Positions 43,526 to 55,623 of a stretch of 64,000 nucleotides of DNA are shown piece by piece (within the stretch, counting starts at the first letter, position 1; every line of letters starts with the position of its first letter). A model generated the notes under the pieces. It made no database searches, was not told the origin of the DNA, and saw only the letters and a list, made by a program, of their open reading frames with translations. The stretch is from assembly GCA_022575985.1 (NCBI GenBank), contig JAKSXM010000007.1, forward strand, positions 53,660,501 through 53,724,500, in the 5' to 3' direction. Both the position numbers and the translations under genes were made by a program. This DNA comes from Anagrus nilaparvatae. Its lineage: Eukaryota; Arthropoda; Insecta; Hymenoptera; Mymaridae.

Positions 43526-46500
43526 ACACGATGAAAAAAGCTCAGTTTTAAAAATGAAAGCAATCCAATTGATCGTTCTTGAGATATCGTGCCCACAAGG
43601 TGTCAATTGTATCCTGTAAGGAAGAGCTTAGCTCTATTATTAATTTTGGGAAAAAATTAGATGAAAGGGATTTGAAAAAATGACCATCAATTTGAAACTC
43701 TTTTAATTTAAATTTAACAATATAAGATTTTCGAAAATTATTGTATCAATAAATGCATTAAAATTTCCTTGGGGGCTATCCATATATGGTATTTTTGACC
43801 TCCGCTCTACATTTTGTTTTATTTATTTTTTTTTAAAAAGAATTTTTCCTTAGCGATAGTAAGTAAATGTAGAAATACCAGATATAAATTTATAAAAAGT
43901 ATGTAATAAAAAACTTTTTTTTATACATAAAAATAAGAAATTTTATAGCTGTCAAAGTGTGAAAATATTTCTAAAATAATTTAAGAAAAATGCTTTTAAA
44001 TATTTTTTAATCTCTGAATTCTCTTATAGATAAATAATTTAAGGAGGTTTATCCGTAAGCAAAAATAATGACAGAATGTAATAAAACGTGAATAGTATTA
44101 AAATTTTAAATTTTTTGAGCTGAAATCAACTTATTTTTAGCTATGTAACCGACTTAATTAATTTTTTATGAATAGAATAAGTGCGGTATTTTAACATTGC
44201 GCTTATGGAAAAATTTGTTTCAGCTTTATAAAAAGTAGGGTGCTAATTAGTAGGGACACACATTGATGAAACTTAATAAATCTGATAAATAATTGTTCAA
44301 AAATTACATTCTCAATTAGTTTTACATACTTTATCGACTTTATTTTCGTAATTTAAAAAAAACACAACACAACCAAAAAGCTCATTATTTTAGCTACGTT
44401 TTTTTTAATTGTATAATACTGTGAGACTATTTTTGGTAATATTCCTGGATTATTAATGGTTTTTTATAGTTTTTTTTTTCAATTAATAGCTTCCAAAATA
44501 AACTTAAAAAAAAAAATTTATGTCGGTAATCATAATTTCTGCGAAAATGTAGAATCAACAGATAAACCTCCTGAAAATGTTTAATATTTAACAAAAAATA
44601 TATGGGTAGATATCCCATTGATGTAAAATTTCCCACGGAATTAAATTTTCAGTCAGATTTTTAATTGGTCATGTAACTTGATGAGAAATTTGAAATTGAC
44701 AAATCATAAAACTATTAAAATCAGATTCTTTGATCTAGTTTTTAAAAAAAAACAAAAATCTTACCAAAACAATTATACAAAAAGACAAAATTTTTGAGTA
44801 ACTCAGAAAGAGAATGGATTTGACTGCTGGCGAGATATGAATACTCGAATATAAAATATATTCATTCGATTTCTTGCGCATTCGCAACTCAAAAAAAAAT
44901 TTTACCACGGAATCGAATAGCCAGAGAAACTTTTTATCCGGACCTACGAGGTAAAATTTTTTTAGAATAAAATAAGCGTTTGCGCTTATAATAGTTGTAG
45001 TTACAATAGTTTTTGCGCTCTTAAAACTTAAAAAAACAAAAATACATGAAAAACTAAAATGGCTATAAAAAATCAAGGAAAAGATCTAGGAGGCTGAAAA
45101 TTAAGCTGAATTAAGCAGAAAATTAACATTTTTGATAGCTTTTTCAGGGAAAAATATTTTGGAACCGATTGGTTCCAAGAATTAGTTCCAAGAATTAGTT
45201 TTAAATACACTTGAGGAATATCTACCCATATATATATACTTCAATAATATGACAAATAAATTCTTTTGCAGCTATAAAATTTAAACGACATAATCTGACA
45301 TATTTTTCATGATTTTTCCAATAATTTTTAACTTAAAATAATGATAAAAATTAATTTTTTAATGAAAATATTAAAGCATATACCTAATTAATACGATAGA
45401 AATTTTTATAATACCAATTAAAAATTGCCAAAATGTTAACGAGAATTTATAATTTCAATTATTCTTATATTTCATGGAAATAAATAGATTCAGTCACATC
45501 AACTTTAAAAATGTAATATTCATAATTAAATAACATTTGTACATACACACAGACATGCAGAAAGTTATAATTTGAGGGAAGTAACTATCATTCCAAAGGA
45601 TAATTATTGATGGACCGGAGAATTTACACAAGATGATATTACCCACACATCAATTAATTAAATGATATATATTGATCCTTCGTTAAATATGTAAACTATT
45701 TTTTCTTTATTATTAATATTTTTTTTTTATAATTCAATAAAAACTATAATTAAAAAAAATTATTAAAAAAAAATAATTTGTTATGATAAATATTATATTA
45801 ATATATATATAGGCCAAACTAGTCAGTATAAATAAAATTCATAAAAGAAAATAATTATATATAATAAAATTTATTAAGTATAATTAAAAAAAAATAAAAA
45901 ATTTTTATATTTGCAAAATAAAATATGCTTTCAAAAAAATATTTAACTCAATATTATGATTTATTAATACAAGAAAAATTTGACGAATATATAATATGAA
46001 TAAAATAAAAAATTATCATATAAATATTTTGATGAATATAGATTAAAAACAGATGCGCATGACAATATCATTTTATATTTTTTTCTAATTGACTTTATTT
46101 TTTATTTTTATCTTTTTTTTTTTTCTATTTATGAATTAAATTTTTTATTCTATTTGATAATTATTAATCGTTCAATTATATGCGATATTTATTTATCTTT
46201 TTTTTTTAATTTAATAGTAAATATAAAAAATAAAATAAAAAAAAGAAATGATATTTATGATTAAATAATTAAAAAATTTTATGAATTTTTATTCATTTGA
46301 TTTGACAAGTTATGAAATTTATTTTAAAAAACGTATATAACAATTTTTTTAATTTATTATTAACACTTTGAACACAACAAATGAATAAGTAAATTAAAAA
46401 AAAATAATTCAGAATATTTTTAAGTAGAGTAACTTTATAAATAGTCAGACAAATGTATCACTTAATATTTTTGAAGCATGTATGAGTTACATACTGTCAA

Positions 46501-47555
46501 AACTTCAAGTGGGGCCCATAATCTTAATTGGCTAAAGTACCTATCATAAAAAAAATATTAATATGACTTCTTTTTTTGATTACTTTTAATTTTCAAGCAT
46601 TTGCTTTTTTTCTTATTTTTTTTTTTAAACAGCGTATCTTGGGGTAAAATAATTTTTTTCTATCAGTAGCCCATAAGAAATTTCTATTCGAATCAGATTC
46701 TAAGGTTAAAAATTTTATATGAACTGTGCATTTGCGAGAAAACCAAAATCAGAATTTCATTTTTTCTAGCCTTAATTTTTGGGCAATAAAAACCTTGATT
46801 ATCTTTAAATTACTTTATAGAAATACTTATTGATGAAACCCATTGGGGTAAAATTATTAGCAGAAAAGTAATTTTCGTTTTTAGTATGGTCATTCATTAG
46901 ACTAAGGTACTTGAAAATGCTGCCAATGTGAGGTGGCCTGGGCGAGAATGGACCATCGAAAGAATATCTTAAAAGTATTACCGTACAATGAACGAGGCTC
47001 GAAAAATTTAAGAATTTTGCTCGAAATTATTTTAATATTCCCTGGGAACAAATGGTCAAAGATACGACGATCGTTTATATACAAAATTAATATTTTTTTT
47101 ACTTCATCTTAGTAAAAAAGAAGAGAAAAAAGAATATTTTTAAGGTACTCTCTTAAACATTGTTTAATGGCATCGTTAAAATAGGGAAAAAGTATTTATT
47201 CTAATATATTTTCCCTAGTTTAATTTTATTAAAAGACGTAAAAAAGATGCTTATGAATATCTTAAGAATTTTTCTTTTCTATCTTTGTTTTTGTGTTTTT
47301 TTGTACATGGGAAAAATATTTTATTCGTTAGTAAAGTTATTCAAAAAACCTGCGAATGTATACTTAAAAAATACTTTTTCGAAGCTCAAATTTTAGCATT
47401 GTAAAACACTAAAAAATATTTTTTCTTAATCTCTTTATTTTGATTATCATAAAGTTACACTGCGTATCAAAATTCGAAAAGCTTATTAAACTTATTCGGA
47501 GGTTCAAAAATGACCATCCTTTATTATGTTTAAACTATCTTAAGTAAATTAAAAC
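43526..47555. other. 4-kb A+T-rich stretch, no gene seen
   Basis: No palindrome or repeat copy except a weak relative of the 40.6-kb sequence near 44.66 kb (GGTCATGTAACTTGATGAG) and a short tandem (GGTTCCAAGAATTAGTTCCA) near 45172-45201. A minus frame at 44735-45076 is open for 113 codons but its composition (F/I/S/K) follows the background and no motif is visible. The part from about 45.68 to 46.43 kb is extremely A+T-rich. Confidence 0.45.
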
Positions 47556-47559
47556 GTCG

Positions 47560-48010
47560 ATAAAGTCAGTTAGAGGCTATAACATTTCTTTGCAAACACT
47601 TTGCTGCCTTTGATCATGGCATGTATGGTGAACTTCGTAACGAATTTGTCGCGCGCGCTCCAATCAGTGAACGAGATCGAAGTCAGCGAAAGCCTATAAA
47701 TATAACCGCGACTCTGACCAAAGGAGCTTTGTCCTGACTTCAGCCTTCACGCCCGCGGATTTCTTGAAACCTTCGCTATGCTGTGGATGAGAGATTGTTT
47801 TGCTGGTTTGCTTGTTGATAATGTGTTTGGTGCACTTAGAGGAGTCCATGGCTTTCGGACGTTGAATCCTCATTGAAGCAGCTCATAAGCTGCGATTGTT
47901 TGAATCGCTTGGTGCCATTTTCTAAGCTCGTAGGCTTGAATAGGTGGAAATTAAAATTCCTGGCCAAAAGTCACCTAAGTACGAGGTGCTCGTATTGGAA
48001 GAATATGTGA
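47560..48010 (+). promoter_or_regulatory. Candidate promoter with first exon and splice donor
   Basis: A G+C-richer island within A+T-rich DNA. In order it has GCGCGCGCTCCAATCAGTGA (a CCAAT box near 47670), then CCTATAAATATAACC (TATA box near 47695), then some 290 bp of balanced sequence ending in GAAGAATATGTGAGTTATT (a GTGAGT donor near 48006). The spacing CCAAT to TATA of about 25 bp and a transcription start near 47725 would suit a pol II promoter. It could equally be a solo LTR, but no TG...CA ends or second copy are seen. Confidence 0.4.
47778..47876 (+). CDS. Possible small ORF within the candidate first exon
   Basis: An ATG-initiated 32-codon frame (start MLWMRDCFAGLLVDNVFGAL, then 12 more residues) ends in TGA. 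It is the first ATG after the putative start site. Composition is balanced, but the length is within what chance allows, and no family is recognised. It may be an upstream ORF. A second open piece at 47950-48005 (VEIKIPGQKSPKYEVLVLEE) also looks coding and runs into the GTGAGT donor. Confidence 0.22.
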   Translation: MLWMRDCFAGLLVDNVFGALRGVHGFRTLNPH

Positions 48011-48225
48011 GTTATTTATCTTTTGTATGTTTAAGTATGTATGTGTATTCATATATTTTGTGTGATTGAATTGGTTATATGCTTATGAATTATTGATTGT
48101 GAAGCGTGGCTAGGGCCATGCATCAAATGCTGAAAAAAAAACCACCGGCTCTTTTCAAGGCCACCTATTACGTAAAAAATATGAAGAAATAATCCAGAAA
48201 GCTTCCAATAAAATTAACAGGGATC
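48011..48225. other. Unclassified stretch
   Basis: Would be intron sequence if the preceding donor is real. No gene seen. Confidence 0.35.
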
Positions 48226-48229
48226 GAGG

Positions 48230-48345
48230 GTTAAGTGGACTTTTGATTTAGGAACTTAAAATAATTTGGATTAGCGAATTCTAATAATTTTGGATATCAG
48301 TTTAAGATTATCTTGTTCAATGCCCGTTGGTTGCGTTTTTACATT
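48230..48345 (+). mobile_element. AACATGGAACATG-ended element, right-end fragment
   Basis: Has the internal units (GATTTAGGAACTTAAAATAA then TTTGGATTAGCG) and the right-end phrase TTGTTCAATGCCCGTTGGTT then GCGTTTTTAC, matching TGTTCCATGCTCGTCGGTTG and TGCAGTTAC of the 4.2-kb copy. The left end is missing. Confidence 0.55.
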
Positions 48346-49360
48346 TTTATAAATTGAAAAAATAAATTCCCAACCATTATTAACATTTTGCCATTGTTTG
48401 AGAAACCGTAGTATCAATAACTTGACAGAATATTTTTTTAAGAGCCTAAAAGTTTTATTATAAATTTATGTTTGAAAATAGCCTTTTTACGTGGTATACT
48501 ATTTTTATTTGAAATTAGAAAATTATTGATTTCATGTCATTTATTAAAATATGCTAGCCATTATTGTTATTCAATTATTGTTATATTATATTATTATATG
48601 TATAGTTTAAATCTACGATATTATTTTATCAACTATTTTAAGAAAAGTACTTATAAATTACGAAATTGCTTACAATAAGCTTAGTTAAAGTAGCGTATAT
48701 TATGTACATTTACATTTACCCTGTATTTATTTGATATACTTTTTGTATACCTGGTAAATAAATAAAATATATAATAGAATCTCAAAATAACTTTATGACC
48801 CGAAGTATCATTTTTGAACCATTATTTTTTTTTACAATCAAATTCGAAAATAAGAAGCACTCTAATATAGAAACAAAAACTAAAATTATATTTAGATATT
48901 AAATATATTGTCTATAAATAAATTAATCTACAAATATATATATATACATTATTATATTTAACCAAGATATTTCAATTTATCTTTGATAGTTACATATTGA
49001 CAATATTGTAATATTAGTAGAGTCTACAATGTATACGTGACACGAGGCAGTGGTCAAATCTTTATAACTGAGTATATATATTGAGACTCGTATAGAGTAT
49101 ACAATCGGGAATTTATCGGTCCGTTGCTTTTGACAAATTAATTCCGGTATATGAAAGGTATCTAACACCTTGTTAACTATTATTATAATTAATTACTAGA
49201 GAATTTATATATTGAAGAAAATATAAATTTTAATAATTTTATTCAATTTTTCATATAGTAATTTATTATTTTGTTTTATTTATATTTGTTACTGACACCG
49301 TTGATTACATAATGAATTATTAAATTAGTTATATAAAATTTTACAAAAGAATATTTTTTA
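48346..49360. other. A+T-rich stretch, no gene seen
   Basis: Includes frames at 48472-48678 (plus, not ATG-started) and 48977-49168 (minus, not ATG-started), neither with recognisable motifs. TAAATAAATAAAATATATAATAG near 48756-48778 resembles a retroelement tail, but no LINE motif precedes it. Confidence 0.4.
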
Positions 49361-49361
49361 G

Positions 49362-50030
49362 CATCAAGGGCGCAAAAGTTTAGACACTATACGTGTTCAC
49401 GCTAGTGCCTAAAGTATTTCGCTCGTGGTGCTTACACTATTTTTTGCCCTACTGGGCTTAAAACGCGTGTTGAAATTTCGCAAAAAATTTTTTGCCCTCC
49501 CGGGCGTAAAACCCGTGCATAAAGATTTTTCTGCACTCGTTCAACGTCTATGAGGGCAAAAAATATCGTAAGCACCATGGGCAAAATACATTAGACAATA
49601 GCGTGAACACATATCACTCGTGCCAGGCTTCGCCGAGCACTCGTGCTAGTACTCACGCTAGTGCCAAAACTTTTACGACCTTGATACTTAATATACTATT
49701 ACGCCCGGGTGGGCAAAATAGGTAGGCAAAAAATATTGTAAGCACCATGGGCGAAATACTTTAGACACTATCGTGAGCATTAGCACGACACTAGTACAAA
49801 AACTTTTTGATCCTTGATACTTAATATATTATTTGTGCTCTTGAGTGTAAAGCTCGTACGTAATCTTAATTTCTCACACTCGTTACACGTCTAGGGAGGC
49901 AAAAAGTATCGTAACCATCATAGATAAAACTTAATAGACTAGTGCGTGAACACATAATACTCGTGCCTGGCTTCGCCGAGCTTTTGTGTGAATGCTCAAA
50001 ATGGCGCTAAAATTTTACTTAATATACTTT
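49362..50030. repeat. Dispersed repeat with CACGCTAGTG-rich core, inverted and reiterated
   Basis: Starts AGGGCGCAAAAGTTTAGACA then CTATACGTGTTCACGCTAGT. An inverted partner ends at about 49695 (AAAACTTTTACGACCTTGAT then ACTTAATATA). Shorter related units ending in the same AAACTTTTTGATCCTTGATA / ACTTAATATA follow to about 49830 and 50025. Inner phrases include TTTGCCCTCCCGGGCGTAAA and CATGGGCAAAATAC. Part of it matches 35050-35330. It is probably a palindromic element with stepwise added units. Confidence 0.7.
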
Positions 50031-50245
50031 TTTTTTTTTAAGATTTATGTCTGGACAAAGAAATAAGATAATAGAAAATTAGATTTTTTAAAACAAAAGT
50101 ATATAAATAAAATTAAGTTTTTGCCTGACGGCTACTTTTCTTTTATCATGTTATTATTCCTTTGAGTATAAAAATAACTTGCATTACTTTGTTTTTTCTT
50201 TTTGTTTTGAAAAATAAAAATTTTTTTTCTGTTATATTACTAGTA
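50031..50245. other. A+T-rich stretch, no gene seen
   Basis: Low-complexity DNA. Confidence 0.4.
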
Positions 50246-50247
50246 TA

Positions 50248-51022
50248 GGCCTGAAGCATGGTTTTATTTGCGACTTTTTTTGAAAGCATGTCCATAGAAT
50301 TTTTCGACGGTAAGTTTAGTTTTTGGGGTCGCTGATTCCAAATCTGAAGTCCGATTTGACCTAACGTGGTCCAATTTTACGTAATTGCCCATTTTAGGTA
50401 ATTTTTAACGTTTTTTTGCCATTTTTTGTCAAAATTTTTAATATATTACCATTTTTCTCACACTTCACTAATGTTTTTTGGGCCTCTATACCTAATTATC
50501 ATATCTACTCACACAAAAAAAATGGTAGTAAATAATAACAATTATCAAAAAACAGCCTTTAAGAGCCTATTATGAGCTACTACACCGTTTTTAGATAAAT
50601 TAAAAATAATATTCGGATTTAACTACCTTAAAATACTCAAAAACCAGAAGCTGTAGATAAAAATTAGTAATATTTCATAAAAATAGCTAAAATTAGCACA
50701 AAAAGCGTAAAAAATAGCCTAAGAATCCATATTATAGGCTACCATTTTTTTTTTGTATGAGTAGATATGATAATTATCCATAGAGACCCAAAAAACATTA
50801 GTGTAGTGTGCGAAAAATGGTAATATATTAAAAATTTTTAACAAAAAGTCGCAAAAGAACGTTAAAAATGACCTAAAATGGGCAATTACGCAAAATTGGA
50901 CCACGTAAGGTCAAAACGGACTTCGGTTTTGGAATCAGCAACCCCAAAAACTAAAATTACCGTCGAAAAATTCCATGGACATGCTTTCAAAAAAAATTGC
51001 AAATAAAACCATGCTCCAGGCC
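50248..51022. mobile_element. 775-bp palindromic element
   Basis: Left GGCCTGAAGCATGGTTTTAT then TTGCGAC, right (reverse complement) GGCCTGGAGCATGGTTTTAT then TTGCAAT. The arms pair over some 330 bp each with a centre near 50.63 kb. Near each end lies AATTTTTCGACGGTAA then TTTTTGGGGTCGCTGATTCC, close to the corresponding part of the 52.5-54.3 kb palindrome. No clear target duplication (flanks TATA and TTTA) and no coding capacity. Confidence 0.85.
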
Positions 51023-51615
51023 TTTACTATACTGAACTCCAAAAATTTTAAAATACTAATGAAGTTTATACTAAACATATAATTTTATTATATTTAAAAT
51101 TAAAAAAATTTTAAATGAAATGTATTTAAAATAATTAAATTTCGAGTTGATTATAGTAATTTTTGATTTTTTATTTTAAAATTAAAAATTTTTATTTCTA
51201 GTTAGTTTTCATTATATTTTGAAAAATAAAAAATCTACTTACATTAATACGATTTATGAAAATTTATAAAAAAAGATTATTTAAATGTTACCTTTACAGT
51301 TATTTTAATAAGCTGCTTGAAAATATCAATATTTAGTAGTTCTGGCAAGCGACTAAGGTGTTTTGAATTTAAAAATTTCATTTTTTGGTAAATTAAATCT
51401 AATTATGAATTAGTTTCTTAATTAAGATTTTTAAAATTAAATGTTTAGCAATTTCGCTATTTTTCTTTGTTATTTTTAAAAGATTTTTTATTTAAAAGAA
51501 AAAATGAAATTCTGAAAATTTTGACTAATAAAGACATTAAATGGTGCTGACAAAAATTAAAAAATTTTTAAACTAAATATAATAGTAAGTCATAAAAACG
51601 GGTGTAAATTGAAAA
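51023..51615. other. A+T-rich stretch, no gene seen
   Basis: Low-complexity DNA. Confidence 0.45.
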
Positions 51616-51620
51616 AAATA

Positions 51621-51740
51621 CCCTGCCAACTAGCTGGCACTGAGGTTCCTCAAACAATGGGCTGTAATCTTATAATACATCAAATATTATTGATTACAAC
51701 CATGCAATTATACATACATTTTTCGTTTTTAGTAGCTGGT
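51621..51740 (+). repeat. Hairpin-ended family, head fragment of copy 3
   Basis: CCCTGCCAACTAGCTGGCAC at 51621, then TGAGGTTCCTCAAACAATGG and CATGCAATTATACATACATT. The body resumes only at about 52412, so this is either a head separated from copy 3 by about 670 bp of other sequence, or a solo fragment. Confidence 0.78.
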
Positions 51741-52410
51741 AAAGTAGATTTTTAAGATCATTTTGTTATTAAAGTGAAAATTCTAGCCTCCATGGATTGG
51801 TCGCGCCGGCGTTAATGGATTTTAAATCATTTTTGCATAATTAAAAAGAGACAAATATAAAAAAAAGCTAATTTTATTTTTTTTTATAAAATTTTATTTT
51901 ATTAGAATATATAATTATCCCTTAATAATTAAAATATTGGGTAACATGATTTTTTTGTTTTGTCAAAGAAATGGTTGGTAACGATGGGAAAATTACAAAT
52001 ATTCGCTCAATTATTATAAAAAGATAGGAGTTTTTACCAGAATTTATAATAATTTCTTATAATTTATTTTCTCAGTGTACTTCTTGCATTTGACCAATCT
52101 TCCGCAACAATGATAATAATAAAAATAATAATAATAATATTTTGTAATAAAAAAAAATAACCACATTAATTGCTTCAAGATTTTTAAATTGTTTGATTCT
52201 TTAAAAAATGCCAATATAACTTTTAAATCTTAATTTTATAATGCAAACATAACCATTTAATATTTTTAGGCTGTTTATTATTGTTTATAATTTTATTAAG
52301 CTGCATATACATAAATAAACATAGCAACGAGCAAAATAATCCAAGGAAGTCAAAAAGAGGCAAGATTTCCATCACTCTTTCTTGTGTGTTATAATTTATA
52401 TCAAAATAAA
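51741..52410. other. A+T-rich stretch inside or beside repeat copy 3
   Basis: No gene. ATTGGTCGCGCCGGCGTTAA (near 51797) is a lone G+C-rich phrase. An (AAT)n-type run is near 52112-52140. Confidence 0.4.
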
Positions 52411-52469
52411 AAAAAAAATTGTGATTGGATACAAAAAATTACTATAAACTAAATTTCTAAAACTTGTAC

Positions 52470-54321
52470 TAGACCTGACGTGGAGCCCCGTTTCGTAGAC
52501 AAATTTTATCCTTGATAGGTCGATGGAATTTTCCAACGGGTATTTATGTTTTTTGGGTCGCTGAACCCGAATATGGTATCAGTTTTTACCGAAAATGGTC
52601 CAGTTGCCCGCAATAGGCAACTTTCGGTTAATTTTCGGATATTTTCTTATTTTCACAAGGATTACTTATGTTTTTCGGGTCGCTGAACACGAATATGATA
52701 TCGGTTTTTACCGAAAATGGTACAGTTGCCCACAATAAGCAACTTTAGGTTAATTTTCGGGGATGTTTTTATTTACGCGAGGGTTACTTATGTTTTACGG
52801 GTTGCTGAACATGAATATTATATCGGTTTTCACAGAATATGGTTCAGTTGCCCACAATAGGAATTTCGAGGTTTTTTTTTGCGGGTTTTTTAATATTTTC
52901 ATCCGATACTTGTGTTTTTCGGGTCGCTGAACACGAATATGATACCGGTTTTTACCGAAAATGCTCCAGTTGCCCGCAATAGGCAACTTTTGGTTAATTT
53001 TCGGGGATTTTTTTATTTACGCGAGGGTTACTTGTGTTTTTCGGGTTGCTGAACACGAATATTATATCGGTTTTTATCGAAAATGGTTCAGTTGCCCGCA
53101 ATAGGAATTTTGAGGTTATACTTTGCGGGGTTTTTAACATTTTCATCAACTGCTTATGCTTTTTGGGTCGCTGAACACGAATATAATATCAGTTTTTACT
53201 AAAAATGATTCATGTACCCACAACAGGTAATTTTAGGCTATTTTTTTTAGATTTTCTAAACATTTTTTAGTATTATTTATGTTTTTTATCTAATATGAAC
53301 ATGAAAAAGATATTTGTTTTTACCAAATTTGGTCGAATGTCCAGGAAAAAAGCAACTTTAGATTAATTTTTATGAGTGTCTGTAATTAACAAAATTAAAA
53401 TAATTAAAACTTATTTATTTGATAATGTTTTATTTTTTTTTAACATTATTATTTTATGAACCAAACAGCAAGTACCAAAAAAATATATTTTTTAAATACA
53501 AATAATTAATAAAAAATATTTTGAGTTTTTTATAAATCGAAATTGATGCCTAAAATAGCCTAAAATTACCTACTGTGGGCACTTATTTTTAGTAAAAACT
53601 GATGTTATATTCATGTTTAGGGACCCGAAAAACATAAGTAACCCTCGTGTAAATAAAAACATCCCCGAAAATTAATCTAAAGCTACCTATTGTGGGCAAC
53701 TGTACCATTTTCGGTAAAAACCGATATCATAATCGTGTTCAGCGACCCGAAAAACATAAGTAATCCTTGCGAAAATAAAAAAATCTCCGAAAATTAACCA
53801 AAAGTTGCCTATTGAAGGCAACTGGACCATTTTCGGTAAAAACCGATATCATATTCATATTCAGCGACCCGAAAAACATAAGTAACCCTTGAGAAAATAA
53901 AAAAATCTCCGAAAATTAACCAAAAGTTGCCTATTGCGGGCAACTGGACCATTTTTGGTAAAAACCGATATCATATTCGTGTTCAGCGACCCGAAAAACA
54001 TAAATAACCCTTGCAAAAATAAAAAAATCTCCGAAAATTAACCAAAAGTTGCCTATTGCGGGCAACTGGACCATTTTCGGTAAAAACTGATATCATATTC
54101 GGGTTCAGCGACCCGAAAAACATAAGTAACCCTTGCGAAAATAAAAAAATCTTCGAAAATTAACCAAAAGTTGCCTATTGCGGGCAACTGGACCATTTTC
54201 GGTAAAAACTGATATAATTTTCGGGTTCAGCGACCCAAAAAACATAAATACCCGTTGGAAAATTCCATCGACCTATCAAGGATAAAATTTGTCTACGAAA
54301 CGGGGCTCCACGTCAGGTCTA
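52470..54321. mobile_element. 1.85-kb palindromic element with 3-bp target duplication
   Basis: Ends TAGACCTGACGTGGAGCCCC and GGGGCTCCACGTCAGGTCTA. TAC precedes (52467-52469) and follows (54322-54324). Removing the element and one TAC gives AAAACTTGTACTCTCATTAA, which fits the unit AAAACTAGTACTTCCATGGA seen elsewhere in the host repeat, so the insertion is well supported. Each arm consists of about five diverged units of 120-190 bp, each with GGGTCGCTGAACACGAATAT, GATATCGGTTTTTACCG, AAAATGGTNCAGTTGCCC and CAATAGGCAAC. No coding capacity. Confidence 0.9.
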
Positions 54322-55541
54322 TACTCTCATTAAAATAAATTAGATATGTCCAAAACGAAAAATAAATTTGGTGTTTTATGTATTTTTTTGTGACGAAGAT
54401 TTTGGAGAAAAAATTTTCAAAAAATTAATTATCAGATTCAAGATATCGAGTAAAAATCATAATTTCAAATATAAGTAATTTCATGGAAATGAATGAGATA
54501 TTACATCCAAATTAAAAAAAAAAAAGTATTTTGAGATTTTTTTAATAAACAAATTTTTGGAAAAAAAATTCATTCAATAATTGTTTAGAAATATCACTGG
54601 TTACAATGTTTTAAAATATTAGTACTTTCATAGAATTAAATGAGGTATTACACCAAAAAAAAAAAAATAAATATTGCAATTTTTTTTATTTTTCTTTTTT
54701 TTTAATTTTGAGAAAAAAATTTTGAAAAAATTCAGTATCAGTTCCAAAAAATTACTGTAAACGAGGTTCTTAAAACTAGTACTTCCATGGAAATAAATTA
54801 GGTACTACGTCCAAAAAGAAAAAAAAGTTTCGTATTTTTTGTATTTTTTTGTGAAAAAAATTTTAGGAAAAAAATTTCCAAAAAATTAATTATTAGATTG
54901 GAGATATGAAGTAAAAACCATACTTTCAAGTATAAGTACTTTCATGGAAATGAATGAGGTATTACATCCAAATTAAAAAAAAAAAAGGGGTTTTGAGATT
55001 TTTTTAGTAAAAAATAATTGTTGAAAAAAAAATTAGGTCTTAATTCGATAATGGTTTTGAAATATCACTAGTTACAATATTTTCAGATACTAGTACTTTC
55101 ATAGAATTAAATGAGGTATTACACCAAAAAAAAAAAAAAATATTGCAGTTTTTTTTATTTTTTTTTTTTTTAATCTTGAGAAAAAAATTTTGAAAAAACT
55201 AAGTATCAGATCCAAAAAATTACTATAAACGAGGTTCTTAAAACTAGTACTTCCATGGAAATAAATTAGGTACTTCGTCCAAAAAGAAAAAAAAAATTGG
55301 TATTTTTTGTATTTTTTTGTGAAAAAAATTTTCAGAAAATTAAGTATCCGATTCAAAATATCATGTGAAAACCATACTTTCAAATATAATTACTTTCGTG
55401 GAAATAAATGAGGTGTTACATCCAAATTAAAAAAAAAAAAAGTACCTCGAGCTTTTTTGGTGAAAAAATGTTTGAAAAAAAAATTAGGTCTTAATTCCAT
55501 AATGTTTGTGAAATATCACCGATTACATACATACGTACGTA

Positions 55542-55542
<1 letters not shown>

Positions 55543-55619
<77 letters not shown>
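55543..55619. repeat. (CA)n microsatellite
   Basis: About 38 uninterrupted CA units, much longer than the same site in copies 1 and 2 of the family. Confidence 0.97.

Positions 55620-55623
<4 letters not shown>

Noticed and set aside
44735..45076. 113-codon minus frame
   Set aside because: F/I/S/K-rich composition follows the background, with no motif and no composition change at its edges.
48472..48678. 68-codon plus frame possibly of a LINE end
   Set aside because: A TAAATAAATAAA run lies about 80 bp downstream, but no LINE motif is readable and the frame lacks an ATG.
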